Assembly (NCBI GenBank): GCA_016219005.1
Contig: JACRCN010000014.1
Coordinates: 1 to 64,000 of the forward strand
Length of the DNA: 64,000 nucleotides
DNA from: Deltaproteobacteria bacterium
Lineage (GTDB): Bacteria; Desulfobacterota; Desulfobacteria; Desulfobacterales; SpSt-501
Direction of reading: 5' to 3'
Shown: in pieces, positions 27,177-35,886 of the stretch
Position numbering within the stretch: the stretch's first letter is position 1
How the letters are laid out: each line of letters begins with the position of its first letter
Made by a program: the position numbers and the translations under genes
Notes under the pieces: generated by a model
Told to the model about the DNA's origin: nothing
The model's database searches: none
What the model saw: only the letters and a program-made list of their open reading frames with translations

Positions 27177-27302
27177 CCTTGCTTAAGATTTTGATGAAAG
27201 ACATATGACATCTTTTTTTTATTTGCAACAGTTTAAATTAATGCATGAAATCTAATTTGAAGTACTGGGTGAATAAAACTCTTTCATATAGCGATTTTGA
27301 TC

Positions 27303-27331
27303 TTGACATGTTTTGTTTCATTGTGCATAAA
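27303..27331 (+). promoter_or_regulatory. Candidate sigma-70 promoter for soxBDAG
   Basis: TTGACA (27303-27308), a 17-base spacer and CATAAA (27326-27331) lie about 72 bp before soxB in the AT-rich divergent region 27177-27402. The -35 box is perfect and the -10 box matches 4 of 6. Confidence 0.55.
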
Positions 27332-27402
27332 AGGGCTTCCGTCATTCCGTTGCAGGCGCCGATCAACCCTTCACGGGTAAACACAAAAGGTAGGGGGCAG
27401 GT

Positions 27403-28626
27403 ATGTTTCGACGATTCAAACCCCTTTGGGGAAAGAAGCCCGGTCTCAAATCCACCTATGACGCGGTGATCATCGGAGGCGGACTGCACAGTCTGGCAAC
27501 CGCCTATTATCTTGCCAAAGAGCAGGGTATGAGCAACGTGGCGATCCTGGAGAAGAACTTCATCGGGTTCGGCGGGGCCGGCCGGAACACCGCCATCGTG
27601 CGCGCCAATCAGCGCACCCAGGAAAACGTGCCCCTTTACAAGGAGGCCCTGGATCTGTGGCCCATCCTGACCAAAGAGCTGGATTACAACCTGATGTTCA
27701 ACAACTGCGGCAATTTGAACCTGATGCACAGCGAGGCGGCCATGAACGCGGCGCGCATGAACGTCTGCACGGCGCAGTTTCATGGTGTCGAAAGCCATCT
27801 GCTGGACCCCCGGCAGATCAAGGAACTGGAGCCGGCCATCAACATCTCCCCGGACATCACCTACCCCATTCACGGCGCCATGTTCCATCCGCCCGGCGGC
27901 GTCATCCGGCACGACGCGGTGGTCTGGGGGTTGGCCAAGGGGGCGGCCGCGCACGGGGTGCATATCCATCAGCAGACCGAGGCTACGGCGATCCACACCG
28001 ACGGCGGTAAAATCACCGGTGTGGAAACCCACCGCGGCCGGATCAACAGCCCCCGGGTGCTGGTTTCCGCCGGAGGCTATTCGGCCGGCATCATCAACAA
28101 GATGATGGGCGTCAAGCTGCCCATCAGCGTCCTGACGATTCAGGCCATGGTCACCCAGCCGCTCAAACCGGTGCTGCACCACGTGGTCTCCTCGGGCATG
28201 TACCACGCCTATGCCAACCAGACCTTGAAGGGTGAAATCGCCACGGGCGCCCACATGGATCAATGGCCCAACTACACGACCCTCACCACGGCCCACTACA
28301 TCAAACACCAGGCCGAGGCGCTGTCCGAGTTTCTGCCTTTCCTGCGGGGTGTGAAGTTCATGCGCCATTGGGCCGGGCTGGCCGATATGACCCCCGACAT
28401 GGCGCCCATCATGGACGGCAACGATCCCGTCGAGGGGTTTTACATGAACTGCGGCTGGGGATATTTCGGCTTCAAGTCCTGCACGGCCGCCGGCCGGCAC
28501 ATGGCGTCCTTCATCGCCAAGGGCGAGTGCCCGGAGCGGCTCAAGCCCTTCGGCCTGCGGCGCTACGAAAACCATCGGCTGATGGGCGAGACCGCCGCCC
28601 TGGTCACCTATACCCCGGACAACTAA
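27403..28626 (+). CDS. soxB: Heterotetrameric sarcosine oxidase beta subunit
   Basis: A 407-residue DAO-type flavoprotein: dinucleotide motif VIIGGGLHSLATAYYLA at 22-38 and the segment VIRHDAVVWG at 168-176. In known heterotetrameric enzymes the His of this RHDAVAWG motif binds FMN covalently; here it is His170 and conserved. The subunit oxidises sarcosine. The start is preceded by a G-rich AGGGGGCAGG. soxD follows after 12 bp and then soxA and soxG, the complete standard order. The enzyme classically uses O2, which is surprising beside so many anaerobic markers. Confidence 0.95.
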   Translation: MFRRFKPLWGKKPGLKSTYDAVIIGGGLHSLATAYYLAKEQGMSNVAILEKNFIGFGGAGRNTAIVRANQRTQENVPLYKEALDLWPILTKELDYNLMFNNCGNLNLMHSEAAMNAARMNVCTAQFHGVESHLLDPRQIKELEPAINISPDITYPIHGAMFHPPGGVIRHDAVVWGLAKGAAAHGVHIHQQTEATAIHTDGGKITGVETHRGRINSPRVLVSAGGYSAGIINKMMGVKLPISVLTIQAMVTQPLKPVLHHVVSSGMYHAYANQTLKGEIATGAHMDQWPNYTTLTTAHYIKHQAEALSEFLPFLRGVKFMRHWAGLADMTPDMAPIMDGNDPVEGFYMNCGWGYFGFKSCTAAGRHMASFIAKGECPERLKPFGLRRYENHRLMGETAALVTYTPDN

Positions 28627-28638
28627 GGAGATCGGAAC

Positions 28639-28899
28639 ATGGCACTGACGATTACCTGCCCCGTTTGCGGCAAGCGCAACGGGTACGAATTCCGGTATGG
28701 CGGCGAGGACAAGGGCCCGCGGCCGGTTGAGGAAGGGATGACACCGCGCAGCTGGTGCGACTACGTCCACATGAACGCTTGTGTCGCCGGCGTGCAAAAG
28801 GAGTGGTGGTGCCACAAGAACGGGTGCGGCGCCTGGTTCACCATCCACCGCAACACCTTAACCAACCTTGAAGTGGAAGGGGTGGAGGTGACATCATGA
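28639..28899 (+). CDS. soxD: Heterotetrameric sarcosine oxidase delta subunit
   Basis: An 86-residue SoxD. It begins ALTITCPVCGKRNGYEF and ends with WWCHKNGCGAWF, giving the Cys-Cys and His-Cys zinc ligands of the family. SoxD is a small zinc-containing structural subunit that caps the SoxA/SoxB assembly. Its stop overlaps the start of soxA (ATGA), so translation is coupled. Confidence 0.95.
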   Translation: MALTITCPVCGKRNGYEFRYGGEDKGPRPVEEGMTPRSWCDYVHMNACVAGVQKEWWCHKNGCGAWFTIHRNTLTNLEVEGVEVTS

Positions 28900-31811
28900 G
28901 ATTAGACCGATTGCCGACGTTGCGCATCAATCCGTCGGAGACATGCACCCTGCACTACAACGGGAAGACCTCCGCAGGGGTCGCCGGCGATACCGTGGCA
29001 ACCGCCCTCTATGCCAACGGCGTGCGCGTCTTCGGGCGCAGCTTGAAGTATCACCGCCCCCGCGGTCTCTACAGCCTCGACGGGGAATGCAGCAACACCT
29101 GCATGGCGGTGGACGGAATCCCCAACGTGCGCGCCGAGAACACCCCGGCGAAAAACGGGATGCATATCGACGCGCAGAACGTCCAGGGTTCGGCCGACTT
29201 TGACTGGATGGGATTCATGGACAAGCTGGACTGGCTGATGCCGGCCGGTTTTTACTACCGCACCCTGCACAAGCCCGCCTGCTTGTGGCCCTTTGCCCTG
29301 AAGCAGGTGCGCAAAGTCGCCGGTTTGGGCAAGATCTCTCCGGATTTCAAGATGAAGGGCCGGTACGCCGAAATCTATCCCACGGCGGATGTGTGCGTGA
29401 TCGGCGGCGGTGCGGCCGGGATGAGCGCGGCGCTGGCGGCGGCCGAAGGCGGTCTGCGGGTGATTCTGCTGGAAGCGCGGCCCTGGCTGGGCGGCAGCTT
29501 CGATTATCGGGTAAGCCCTTACGACGGGGAAAAAGCGCTTTATCAACGAGCGCGCGAGCTGGCCGCCCAGGTGGAGGCCGCGGCCAACATCCGGGTTTTC
29601 AAGCACGCGGCCAACGTGGGGCTTTACAACAACAACCTGGTCACGGCCTTTCAGGTCGGCCCGGAGGGTGGGGCTTTCGACGAACGCTACATCGAGATCC
29701 GGGCAGCCAGCGTAGTCGTGGCTACCGGCTGCATCGAAAGACCGTTGCTGTTTGAAAACAACGAGCGCCCGGGGGTCATGCAGGTCGGCTGCGCCCACCG
29801 GCTGGCGCGCACTTACGGATTGCTGCCGGGCCGCCGGGCGGTCTTCAGCATCGGGCACGATCTGGGCCTGGAAGCGGCCGTCGACCTGTGCGATCTGGGA
29901 ATGGAGATCGCCTGTGTCGCCGATATTCGCGAAGACGGCCAGAACCCCGACCTGCTGCTGGCCCTGGCCGAACGCGAGATCCCCCTCCTGCGCGGCTGGG
30001 TAGCGGCCAAGGCGTACGGCGCCAAACAGGTCAAGAAGGTCACCCTGCGCACCCTAGAGGGCAGCGTCAAGCGCCAGCTCGAATGCGACCTGCTGGTGGC
30101 CTCCGCCGGCCGCACGCCGCTCACGGGTCCCCTGACCCTGGCCCAGGCCCGGCTGCGTTTCGACGCACACACGGGCTATTTCCTGCCGGCCGACCTGCCG
30201 GCCAAAATGCACGCCGCCGGCAGCCTGACCGGCCGGAATCATCCGCTGGCGATCGAGGCCTCCGGCCGGCTGGCCGGCCTGAAGGCGGCGGCGGATTGCG
30301 GCGCCAACACGGCTGAAGCCGTTGCCGCGGCCGCGGCCCGTCTCAGCCAGCTTCCCGGACCCGAGCGGGGCACCAAACTGGTGATGGCGCCGGTCAAGGG
30401 ACGCAAGAGCTTCATCTGCTTCGACGAGGACACCACCGTCAAGAACATCAAGCAGGCCATCGACATGGGCTTCGATGTCCCCGAGCTGATCAAACGCTTC
30501 ACCTCGGCCGGCACCGGCCCGGGCCAGGGGGGTATCCCCGGCCACAACCTGCCCCTGTTCGCCGCACGATACCAGGCACTGGCGGGCGCCACCCCGGTTC
30601 CCACCACCGCACGGGTGCCCCTGGTGCCCACCTTGCTCGCCACCTATGCCGGAGCCCATCACGACATGTGCAAGCGCACGCCGCTCGACGAGCTGCAGAA
30701 GCGCGACGGCGGGGTGTTCCGCAGGATCGGCGTGTGGCAGCGGGCGCGCTACTTCTCGGAGGACTTCAGCTGCCGCGAAGAGGTTCTCAACGTGCGCAAC
30801 AACGTGGGCATGCTGGACGGCTCCACCCTGGGCAAATTCCGCCTCCACGGTCCCGACGCCCTCAAGGCGCTCCAGCGCGTCTACGTCGGCAACATGGTCA
30901 AGCTGACGCCGGGCAAGATCAAGTATTCGGCCATGTGCAACGAAGACGGTTGCGTGATCGACGACGGCGTGGTGGTAAAAATCGCGGAAAACGATTACTA
31001 CTTTACAACCTCCACCGTTCGCGCCGGCGAAACCGCGGAGTGGTTCCGTTATCACACCCGCTATGACGGCTGGGACTACCATATCGTCAACTTCACTGAC
31101 GCCCTGGGGGTGATCAACGTATCGGGCCCGAATGCGCGCAAGGTCCTCCAGAAGGTCGCCGATGCGGATCTCTCCAACGAGGCCTTCCCCTTCGGCGGTT
31201 ATCGCGAATTCGTGATCCAAGGGGGGATTCCGGTGCGCGCCATGCGCCTGGGCTTCGTGGGCGAGCTTTCCTACGAGCTGCACGCACCCGCCTCCTACAT
31301 GGTCTGCCTGTGGCAGATACTGGCCGCGGCCGGCAAGGAGTTCGGCATCCGCAACTTCGGCGTGGAAGCGCAGAACGTCCTGCGCATGGAAAAGTGCCAC
31401 ATCATCCTGGGGGTGGAATCCGAGCAGCGCACCAACCTGCTCGACCTGGGGCTGGGCTTTTTGTGGGATCGCCACAAGACCGAGACCAAAACCGTCGGGA
31501 CCGTGGCCCTGCGCCAGGTCGAAGCCGATCCCGCCCGCTTGCGTCTGGTGGGCATCGAGATGGACGACCCCCGGCGGGCGCCGCGCGACGGCTCCATCCT
31601 CGTGGACAAGCGCATACGTGGCTACGTCTGCACCGCGCGCCGCAGCTTTACCCTGGAGCGATCGGTGGGCATGGCCCTCGTGGAAGCCGAGATGGCCGCA
31701 CTGGGCACCCGCCTCGAGATATACGAAGACGAGTGCAACGGTCAAAAGCTGGCGGCACGGGTCGTACCCATGCCGTTTTACGATCCTCAGGGCAACCGCA
31801 TGAGAATGTGA
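28896..31811 (+). CDS. soxA: Heterotetrameric sarcosine oxidase alpha subunit
   Basis: A 971-residue SoxA. An N-terminal beta-grasp domain (about 20-95, with GRSLKYHRPRGL) is followed by a dinucleotide-binding domain (VIGGGAAG at 168-175), a central NAD/FAD region, and a C-terminal GcvT-like half (from about 580) with the folate-binding type fold, ending in MPFYDPQGNRMRM. The subunit holds NAD+ and shuttles the methylene group to tetrahydrofolate, giving 5,10-methylene-THF. Full length and colinear with known SoxA. In this position an anaerobe would use it to channel the methyl group of sarcosine into the folate pool. Confidence 0.95.
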   Translation: MRLDRLPTLRINPSETCTLHYNGKTSAGVAGDTVATALYANGVRVFGRSLKYHRPRGLYSLDGECSNTCMAVDGIPNVRAENTPAKNGMHIDAQNVQGSADFDWMGFMDKLDWLMPAGFYYRTLHKPACLWPFALKQVRKVAGLGKISPDFKMKGRYAEIYPTADVCVIGGGAAGMSAALAAAEGGLRVILLEARPWLGGSFDYRVSPYDGEKALYQRARELAAQVEAAANIRVFKHAANVGLYNNNLVTAFQVGPEGGAFDERYIEIRAASVVVATGCIERPLLFENNERPGVMQVGCAHRLARTYGLLPGRRAVFSIGHDLGLEAAVDLCDLGMEIACVADIREDGQNPDLLLALAEREIPLLRGWVAAKAYGAKQVKKVTLRTLEGSVKRQLECDLLVASAGRTPLTGPLTLAQARLRFDAHTGYFLPADLPAKMHAAGSLTGRNHPLAIEASGRLAGLKAAADCGANTAEAVAAAAARLSQLPGPERGTKLVMAPVKGRKSFICFDEDTTVKNIKQAIDMGFDVPELIKRFTSAGTGPGQGGIPGHNLPLFAARYQALAGATPVPTTARVPLVPTLLATYAGAHHDMCKRTPLDELQKRDGGVFRRIGVWQRARYFSEDFSCREEVLNVRNNVGMLDGSTLGKFRLHGPDALKALQRVYVGNMVKLTPGKIKYSAMCNEDGCVIDDGVVVKIAENDYYFTTSTVRAGETAEWFRYHTRYDGWDYHIVNFTDALGVINVSGPNARKVLQKVADADLSNEAFPFGGYREFVIQGGIPVRAMRLGFVGELSYELHAPASYMVCLWQILAAAGKEFGIRNFGVEAQNVLRMEKCHIILGVESEQRTNLLDLGLGFLWDRHKTETKTVGTVALRQVEADPARLRLVGIEMDDPRRAPRDGSILVDKRIRGYVCTARRSFTLERSVGMALVEAEMAALGTRLEIYEDECNGQKLAARVVPMPFYDPQGNRMRM

Positions 31812-31826
31812 TGTGAGGTGGCAACC

Positions 31827-32507
31827 ATGACGCGTATTGAGAGACGATCACCCGTTCAATTCAAAGGACGCATCAAGAAATGGGAGGTGCGCGACAACTG
31901 GACCGTGGCGCTGGCCTACGAGGACGAGGGCCAGGGACCCTTCCTCGTGGACCTCTCCCACATCACCCGTTGGGACCTTCAGGACAAAAGCCTCTCCCGG
32001 TTCAACCAGCCTCCGGGGAAAGAGGTCCCTGAATTACCCGGCTCATGCCGGCTGCAAGACGGCGTCTTGGTCACCCGTATGAACCGCACTCAGGCGGTGA
32101 TCTGGCATCTGTTGTCCGGCGCCCCGGACCTGCCGGCGGAATCGGGCTACACCGATGTGAGCGATGCGACGATCTGCCTGGCCCTGTTCGGCCCGAACGC
32201 CCTGGCCGTGGCCGAGAAGCTCTGCGCGCTGGATTTCCTCGACCCCGGCAAACAGGTGCCTTTCCTGCTGCAGGGTCCCTTTTCCCACGTCCCCTGCCAG
32301 TTGGTGCTCATGGAAAGGGGACGGGGGTTTGACGGGGGGCTGCTGCTCACCTGCTCCCGCGGGTATGCGGAGAGCATGGTCCACGCTATCCTGGGGGCCG
32401 GCGCCGAGTTCGGGCTCAAGCCGGCCGGCAAAGAGCGCTTTACCGATTGGCTGGGCACGGCTTTTCCCGCGCAAGACACGTCCAGCCGCAAGGGCAAACC
32501 GGCCTGA
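31827..32507 (+). CDS. soxG: Heterotetrameric sarcosine oxidase gamma subunit
   Basis: I choose the ATG at 31827, because GAGGTG lies 6 bases before it; a GTG at 31818 falls within that ribosome site. The 226-residue SoxG has the GcvT-like fold of the family, with CLALFGPNALAVAEKL and CQLVLMERGRGFDGGLLLTC as recognisable segments. SoxG completes the SoxABDG tetramer. It follows soxA by 15 bp. Conservation of this subunit is usually weak, and the identification rests partly on the operon. Confidence 0.88.
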   Translation: MTRIERRSPVQFKGRIKKWEVRDNWTVALAYEDEGQGPFLVDLSHITRWDLQDKSLSRFNQPPGKEVPELPGSCRLQDGVLVTRMNRTQAVIWHLLSGAPDLPAESGYTDVSDATICLALFGPNALAVAEKLCALDFLDPGKQVPFLLQGPFSHVPCQLVLMERGRGFDGGLLLTCSRGYAESMVHAILGAGAEFGLKPAGKERFTDWLGTAFPAQDTSSRKGKPA

Positions 32508-32572
32508 GGCTGTTTGATGAACCCCGCTTTCTAATTGTACAATAAACCATCGAAAGACAAGGAGGGTGCATT

Positions 32573-33910
32573 ATGGACAAGAAGTACGATGCCATCATCA
32601 TCGGGGCCGGCGTGATCGGCTGCCCCATTGCCTATGAACTGGCGAAGAAGGGGTATAAAACGCTCACCGTGGACAAGCTGGCCGATGCCGGCGAGGGCTC
32701 CACGGCCGGCTCCTGCGCCATCGTGCGCGCCCACTACTCAACGGTGGACGGCGTCGCCATGGCCTACGAAGGCTTCAAATACTGGCTCGATTGGAGGAAC
32801 TACCTCGGCAACGTGAAGGACGAAAAGGGGCTGGCCAAGTTCATGAACACCGGCTCGGTCCTGCTTAAATCCAAGGGCCACGACTGGCGCAAGGTCAAGC
32901 GCAACTACGACGTGGTCGGCGTGAAATATGAAGAGTGGGGTCTCGACAAGATCAAGATGCAGATCCCCGTGTATGACCTGCATGAGTTCTGGCCGGTCAA
33001 GCGGCCCGAAGACCCTTCCTTCTTTGACGATCCCACCAACCTCCTCGAAGGCGCCATTTTCTGTCCCGAGGGCGGCTACGTCAACGACCCGGTGCTGTCG
33101 GCTCACAACATCATGCGCGCCGCCGAAACCAAGGGCGCCGAGTTCATGTTCAAGGTCGAAGTGACGGGCATCCGCAGCCAGAACGGCAAGGTTCAGGGCA
33201 TCACCCTGAAGGACGGCCGCCGGTTCGACGCCCCCATCGTGGTCAACGTGGCCGGTCCGCACTCCTTCAAGATCAACCAGATGGCCGAGGGGGTCTGGCA
33301 GGGCTGCAACATCAAGACCAAGTCCCTGCGGCACGAGGTGATGCACTGCCCCTCGCCCGAGGGCTATGACTATTTGAACGACGGCTACCACACCTCCGAC
33401 GGCGATCTCGGGATCTATTACCGCCCCGAGGTGGGCAACATGTTCCTGATCGGCAGCGAAGACCCCAAGTGCGACCGCCAGGAATGGGTGGATCCGGATG
33501 CGTTTTACGCCGGCCAGGGCGGTCGCGGCCGCGACAATCAGTTGAGCGAAGCACAGTGGAAGGCGCAGTGCTACCGGCTGGGCCGGCGCGTCCCCAGCCT
33601 GCAGGTGCCCAACCAGCCCAAGGGCGTCTGCGATCTTTACGACTGCTCCGACGACTGGATCCCCATCTACGACAAATCGGACCTGGGCGGGTTTTACATG
33701 GCCGTCGGTACCAGCGGCAACCAGTACAAAAACGCTCCGGTGGTGGGCCACATGATGGCCGAGCTCATCGACACCTGCGAAAAGGGGCTGGATCACGACA
33801 AGAAGCCCCTGCAGTACAAACTGCCGCACATCGGCCGCCTGATCGACGTAGGCTTTTTCTCGCGCAAGCGCGAAATCAACCGCAGCTCCAGCTTCTCGGT
33901 CAACGGATAA
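32573..33910 (+). CDS. FAD-dependent amine oxidoreductase (DAO family)
   Basis: A 445-residue single-domain DAO flavoprotein with the ADP-binding motif DAIIIGAGVIGCPIAYELA near 6-24 and the C-terminal FAD signature GGFYMAVGTSGNQYKNAPVVG. It has no GcvT half, unlike the 10138-12555 enzyme. RBS AAGGAGG lies 8 bases before the ATG. It is encoded 65 bp after soxG and its transcript ends in two hairpins; ETF genes follow. Related enzymes oxidise sarcosine, dimethylglycine, glycine or other N-methyl amines. The substrate is unassigned, but co-location with soxBDAG and a second ETF pair points to another step in amine demethylation. Confidence 0.9.
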   Translation: MDKKYDAIIIGAGVIGCPIAYELAKKGYKTLTVDKLADAGEGSTAGSCAIVRAHYSTVDGVAMAYEGFKYWLDWRNYLGNVKDEKGLAKFMNTGSVLLKSKGHDWRKVKRNYDVVGVKYEEWGLDKIKMQIPVYDLHEFWPVKRPEDPSFFDDPTNLLEGAIFCPEGGYVNDPVLSAHNIMRAAETKGAEFMFKVEVTGIRSQNGKVQGITLKDGRRFDAPIVVNVAGPHSFKINQMAEGVWQGCNIKTKSLRHEVMHCPSPEGYDYLNDGYHTSDGDLGIYYRPEVGNMFLIGSEDPKCDRQEWVDPDAFYAGQGGRGRDNQLSEAQWKAQCYRLGRRVPSLQVPNQPKGVCDLYDCSDDWIPIYDKSDLGGFYMAVGTSGNQYKNAPVVGHMMAELIDTCEKGLDHDKKPLQYKLPHIGRLIDVGFFSRKREINRSSSFSVNG

Positions 33911-33939
33911 TTTCATCCGCCTCTGGCGGATGAAATTAT
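33907..33939 (+). terminator. Perfect 15-bp hairpin at the end of the sox operon
   Basis: ATAATTTCATCCGCC, a 3-base loop TCT and the exact complement. The first bases overlap the stop codon of the flavoenzyme gene. The T-tract after it is missing, so it is a weak terminator or mRNA 3' end protector in series with the next hairpin. Confidence 0.6.
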
Positions 33940-33953
33940 CTAGGGGTAATAAC

Positions 33954-33987
33954 AAAAACGGGCCTGTGGTGCGCAGGCCCGTTTTTT
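33954..33987 (+). terminator. Rho-independent terminator after the sox operon
   Basis: AAAAACGGGCCTG, a 7-base loop and CAGGCCCGTTTTTT form a 13-bp stem running directly into a T-tract. This is the main stop for the soxBDAG-flavoenzyme transcript. Confidence 0.85.
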
Positions 33988-34092
33988 ATGGTAAGAACTG
34001 AAAAGATCCGCTGGCAGCGGAGGAATGCCGACGCCTCGGATTTCTACAAGAAGTCACCTTCAGGGCATCACTTCTCTGGGCGGGATTCAACC

Positions 34093-34869
34093 ATGAGCCT
34101 ATTCAAAATCTATGTTTGCGTCAAGCATGTGCCGGACTCCGCGGCCACCATCACCGTGCTCGGCTCGGACCGGATCGACGCGAATGTCACCTTTCTCATC
34201 AATCCGTATGACGAGCACGCCCTCACCGAGGCCGCCCGGATCCGACAGCAACATGCACCGGCCGAGGTGGTGGCGGTTTGTCTGGGCCCGTCTGCCGCCG
34301 AAAACACTCTGCGCTCGGCCATGGCCATGGGAGCGGATCGCAGCATTCTGGTGGTTACGCCGCAGGACCATGACAGCATCTTCACCGCCCGCGCACTGAA
34401 AAGCGCCATCGCCCAGGACGGCGAACCGGGGATCATTTTGACCGGCAAGGAGGCTATCGACACCGAGGGCATGCAGACCCTTTTTCGCTTGGCGGCCAAT
34501 TTCGGCCTGCCGGCGGCCACTAATGTAGTGAAGCTCCAGCTGCAGGACGCTGCGGCCCTGGTGGAATGCGAAAAGGAATCCGGGGCCGTCGATGTGATCC
34601 GCATGGGTCTGCCCTGCGTGGTAGGCGCCGGCAAGGGGCTCAATACCCCCCGGTATCCCACCTTTCCTGAGATTGTGAAGTCCCGCAAGAAAGAGGTCAA
34701 AAAGATTGACGTGGCGGCGTTGGGTATCGCAAGACCCGCCAGCCGGGTGGAGATCATCGAACTCAAACCGGCCGTGGAGAACCGCGCACCCAGGGCACTG
34801 ACCGGCAGCGCGGCGGAGATCGCGCGTCAAATTGCAGCTATTTTAAAAGAAGAGGCCCGGGTGATCTGA
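34093..34869 (+). CDS. etfB: Electron transfer flavoprotein beta subunit (second ETF pair)
   Basis: I choose the ATG at 34093 (MSLFKIYVCVKHVPDS); an earlier ATG adds an unrelated leader crossing the terminator region. The 258-residue EtfB has NPYDEHALTEA, GADRSILVV, LTGKEAIDTEGMQ and LPCVVGAGKGLNTPRYP. It is a paralogue of the copy at 9321-10091 but clearly diverged, and sits just after soxBDAG and the second DAO enzyme. It most likely takes their electrons. Confidence 0.94.
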   Translation: MSLFKIYVCVKHVPDSAATITVLGSDRIDANVTFLINPYDEHALTEAARIRQQHAPAEVVAVCLGPSAAENTLRSAMAMGADRSILVVTPQDHDSIFTARALKSAIAQDGEPGIILTGKEAIDTEGMQTLFRLAANFGLPAATNVVKLQLQDAAALVECEKESGAVDVIRMGLPCVVGAGKGLNTPRYPTFPEIVKSRKKEVKKIDVAALGIARPASRVEIIELKPAVENRAPRALTGSAAEIARQIAAILKEEARVI

Positions 34870-35838
34870 ATGGAAAAGGTCGCTTTGTTGATCGAGTTCA
34901 AAGCCGGGCGGGTGAAGAAGGCCAACTTCGGCATGGCCACGTTGGTGCGTCGCTCCGGAAAAGCGATGTGTGCCTTCGTGGTCAACGACTCAGCCGCCGA
35001 AGCCCAGGCGGCGTTGGAGCCCTACGGCGTGCAGCAGGTCGTCGCCATCCGGTCCGGGGGCCCGGGCGCCGCTTGGGACCCGGCCCGGTGGGCCAGAGCC
35101 ATTGCGGCGGCCATGGACCGTTTCGGCATCACCCAACTGGTCGGTCTGACCACCCCCCAGGGGCGCGATCTGCTGCCGCGCATCGCCGCGCAGCTGGATG
35201 CCCCCCTGATCATGGATTGCCTCGAAGTGGACCTGGATCGACAGATGGTCAAAACCAGCCGGTATTCGGGCAAGACCGTCGCCACCATCCGGCTGAGCGG
35301 CCGCCACTTCATCTACGGTCTGCGGGGCAACGCGGTCGAAGCGCAAAAGGCGCCCGTAGCGGCGGAACGCCTATCCTTTGACGATACTCCTGGCGGCGAC
35401 GGAGGTTTCGAAGTGCTCGAAACCCGTTCGGACGGGGGAGAGGCCCTGAACCTGGCCGAGGCGGACGTGATTATCTCCGGCGGGCGCGGCATGAAGAGCG
35501 GGGAGAATTTCCGGCTGCTTTTCGACTGCGCGCGGCTGATCAACGGCGCAGCGGTGGGCGCCTCGCGGGTGGCCGTGGACCTGGGCTGGGTGCCCTACCG
35601 TATGCAGGTCGGCCAGACCGGTGTCAAGGTCAACCCCAAGGTCTACATCGCCTGCGGCATCTCCGGCTCCGTTCAGCACTTTGCCGGCATGAAGAGCTCA
35701 GGCATGATCATCGCCCTCAACACGGACCCCAACGCGGCCATCCTGGCCCACTGCGATTACTATGCGGTAGCAGACCTGTTCGACGTCCTACCCGAATTGA
35801 AAAGGCAGCTGACGGCTTCTATGTCGAGCGCGGAATGA
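34870..35838 (+). CDS. etfA: Electron transfer flavoprotein alpha subunit (second ETF pair)
   Basis: A 322-residue EtfA with the regular motifs [40 protein letters not shown] and [16 protein letters not shown]. The start directly follows the stop of etfB. Compared with the first EtfA (8352-9308), it has the classical GGRG...GEN element. Together they form a second ETF heterodimer, presumably dedicated to the sarcosine branch. Confidence 0.94.
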   Translation: MEKVALLIEFKAGRVKKANFGMATLVRRSGKAMCAFVVNDSAAEAQAALEPYGVQQVVAIRSGGPGAAWDPARWARAIAAAMDRFGITQLVGLTTPQGRDLLPRIAAQLDAPLIMDCLEVDLDRQMVKTSRYSGKTVATIRLSGRHFIYGLRGNAVEAQKAPVAAERLSFDDTPGGDGGFEVLETRSDGGEALNLAEADVIISGGRGMKSGENFRLLFDCARLINGAAVGASRVAVDLGWVPYRMQVGQTGVKVNPKVYIACGISGSVQHFAGMKSSGMIIALNTDPNAAILAHCDYYAVADLFDVLPELKRQLTASMSSAE

Positions 35839-35886
35839 CCGTTTCTTGGGCCTGCTCGCCTGCGCGAGTCGGCATGTACGGCGGAC

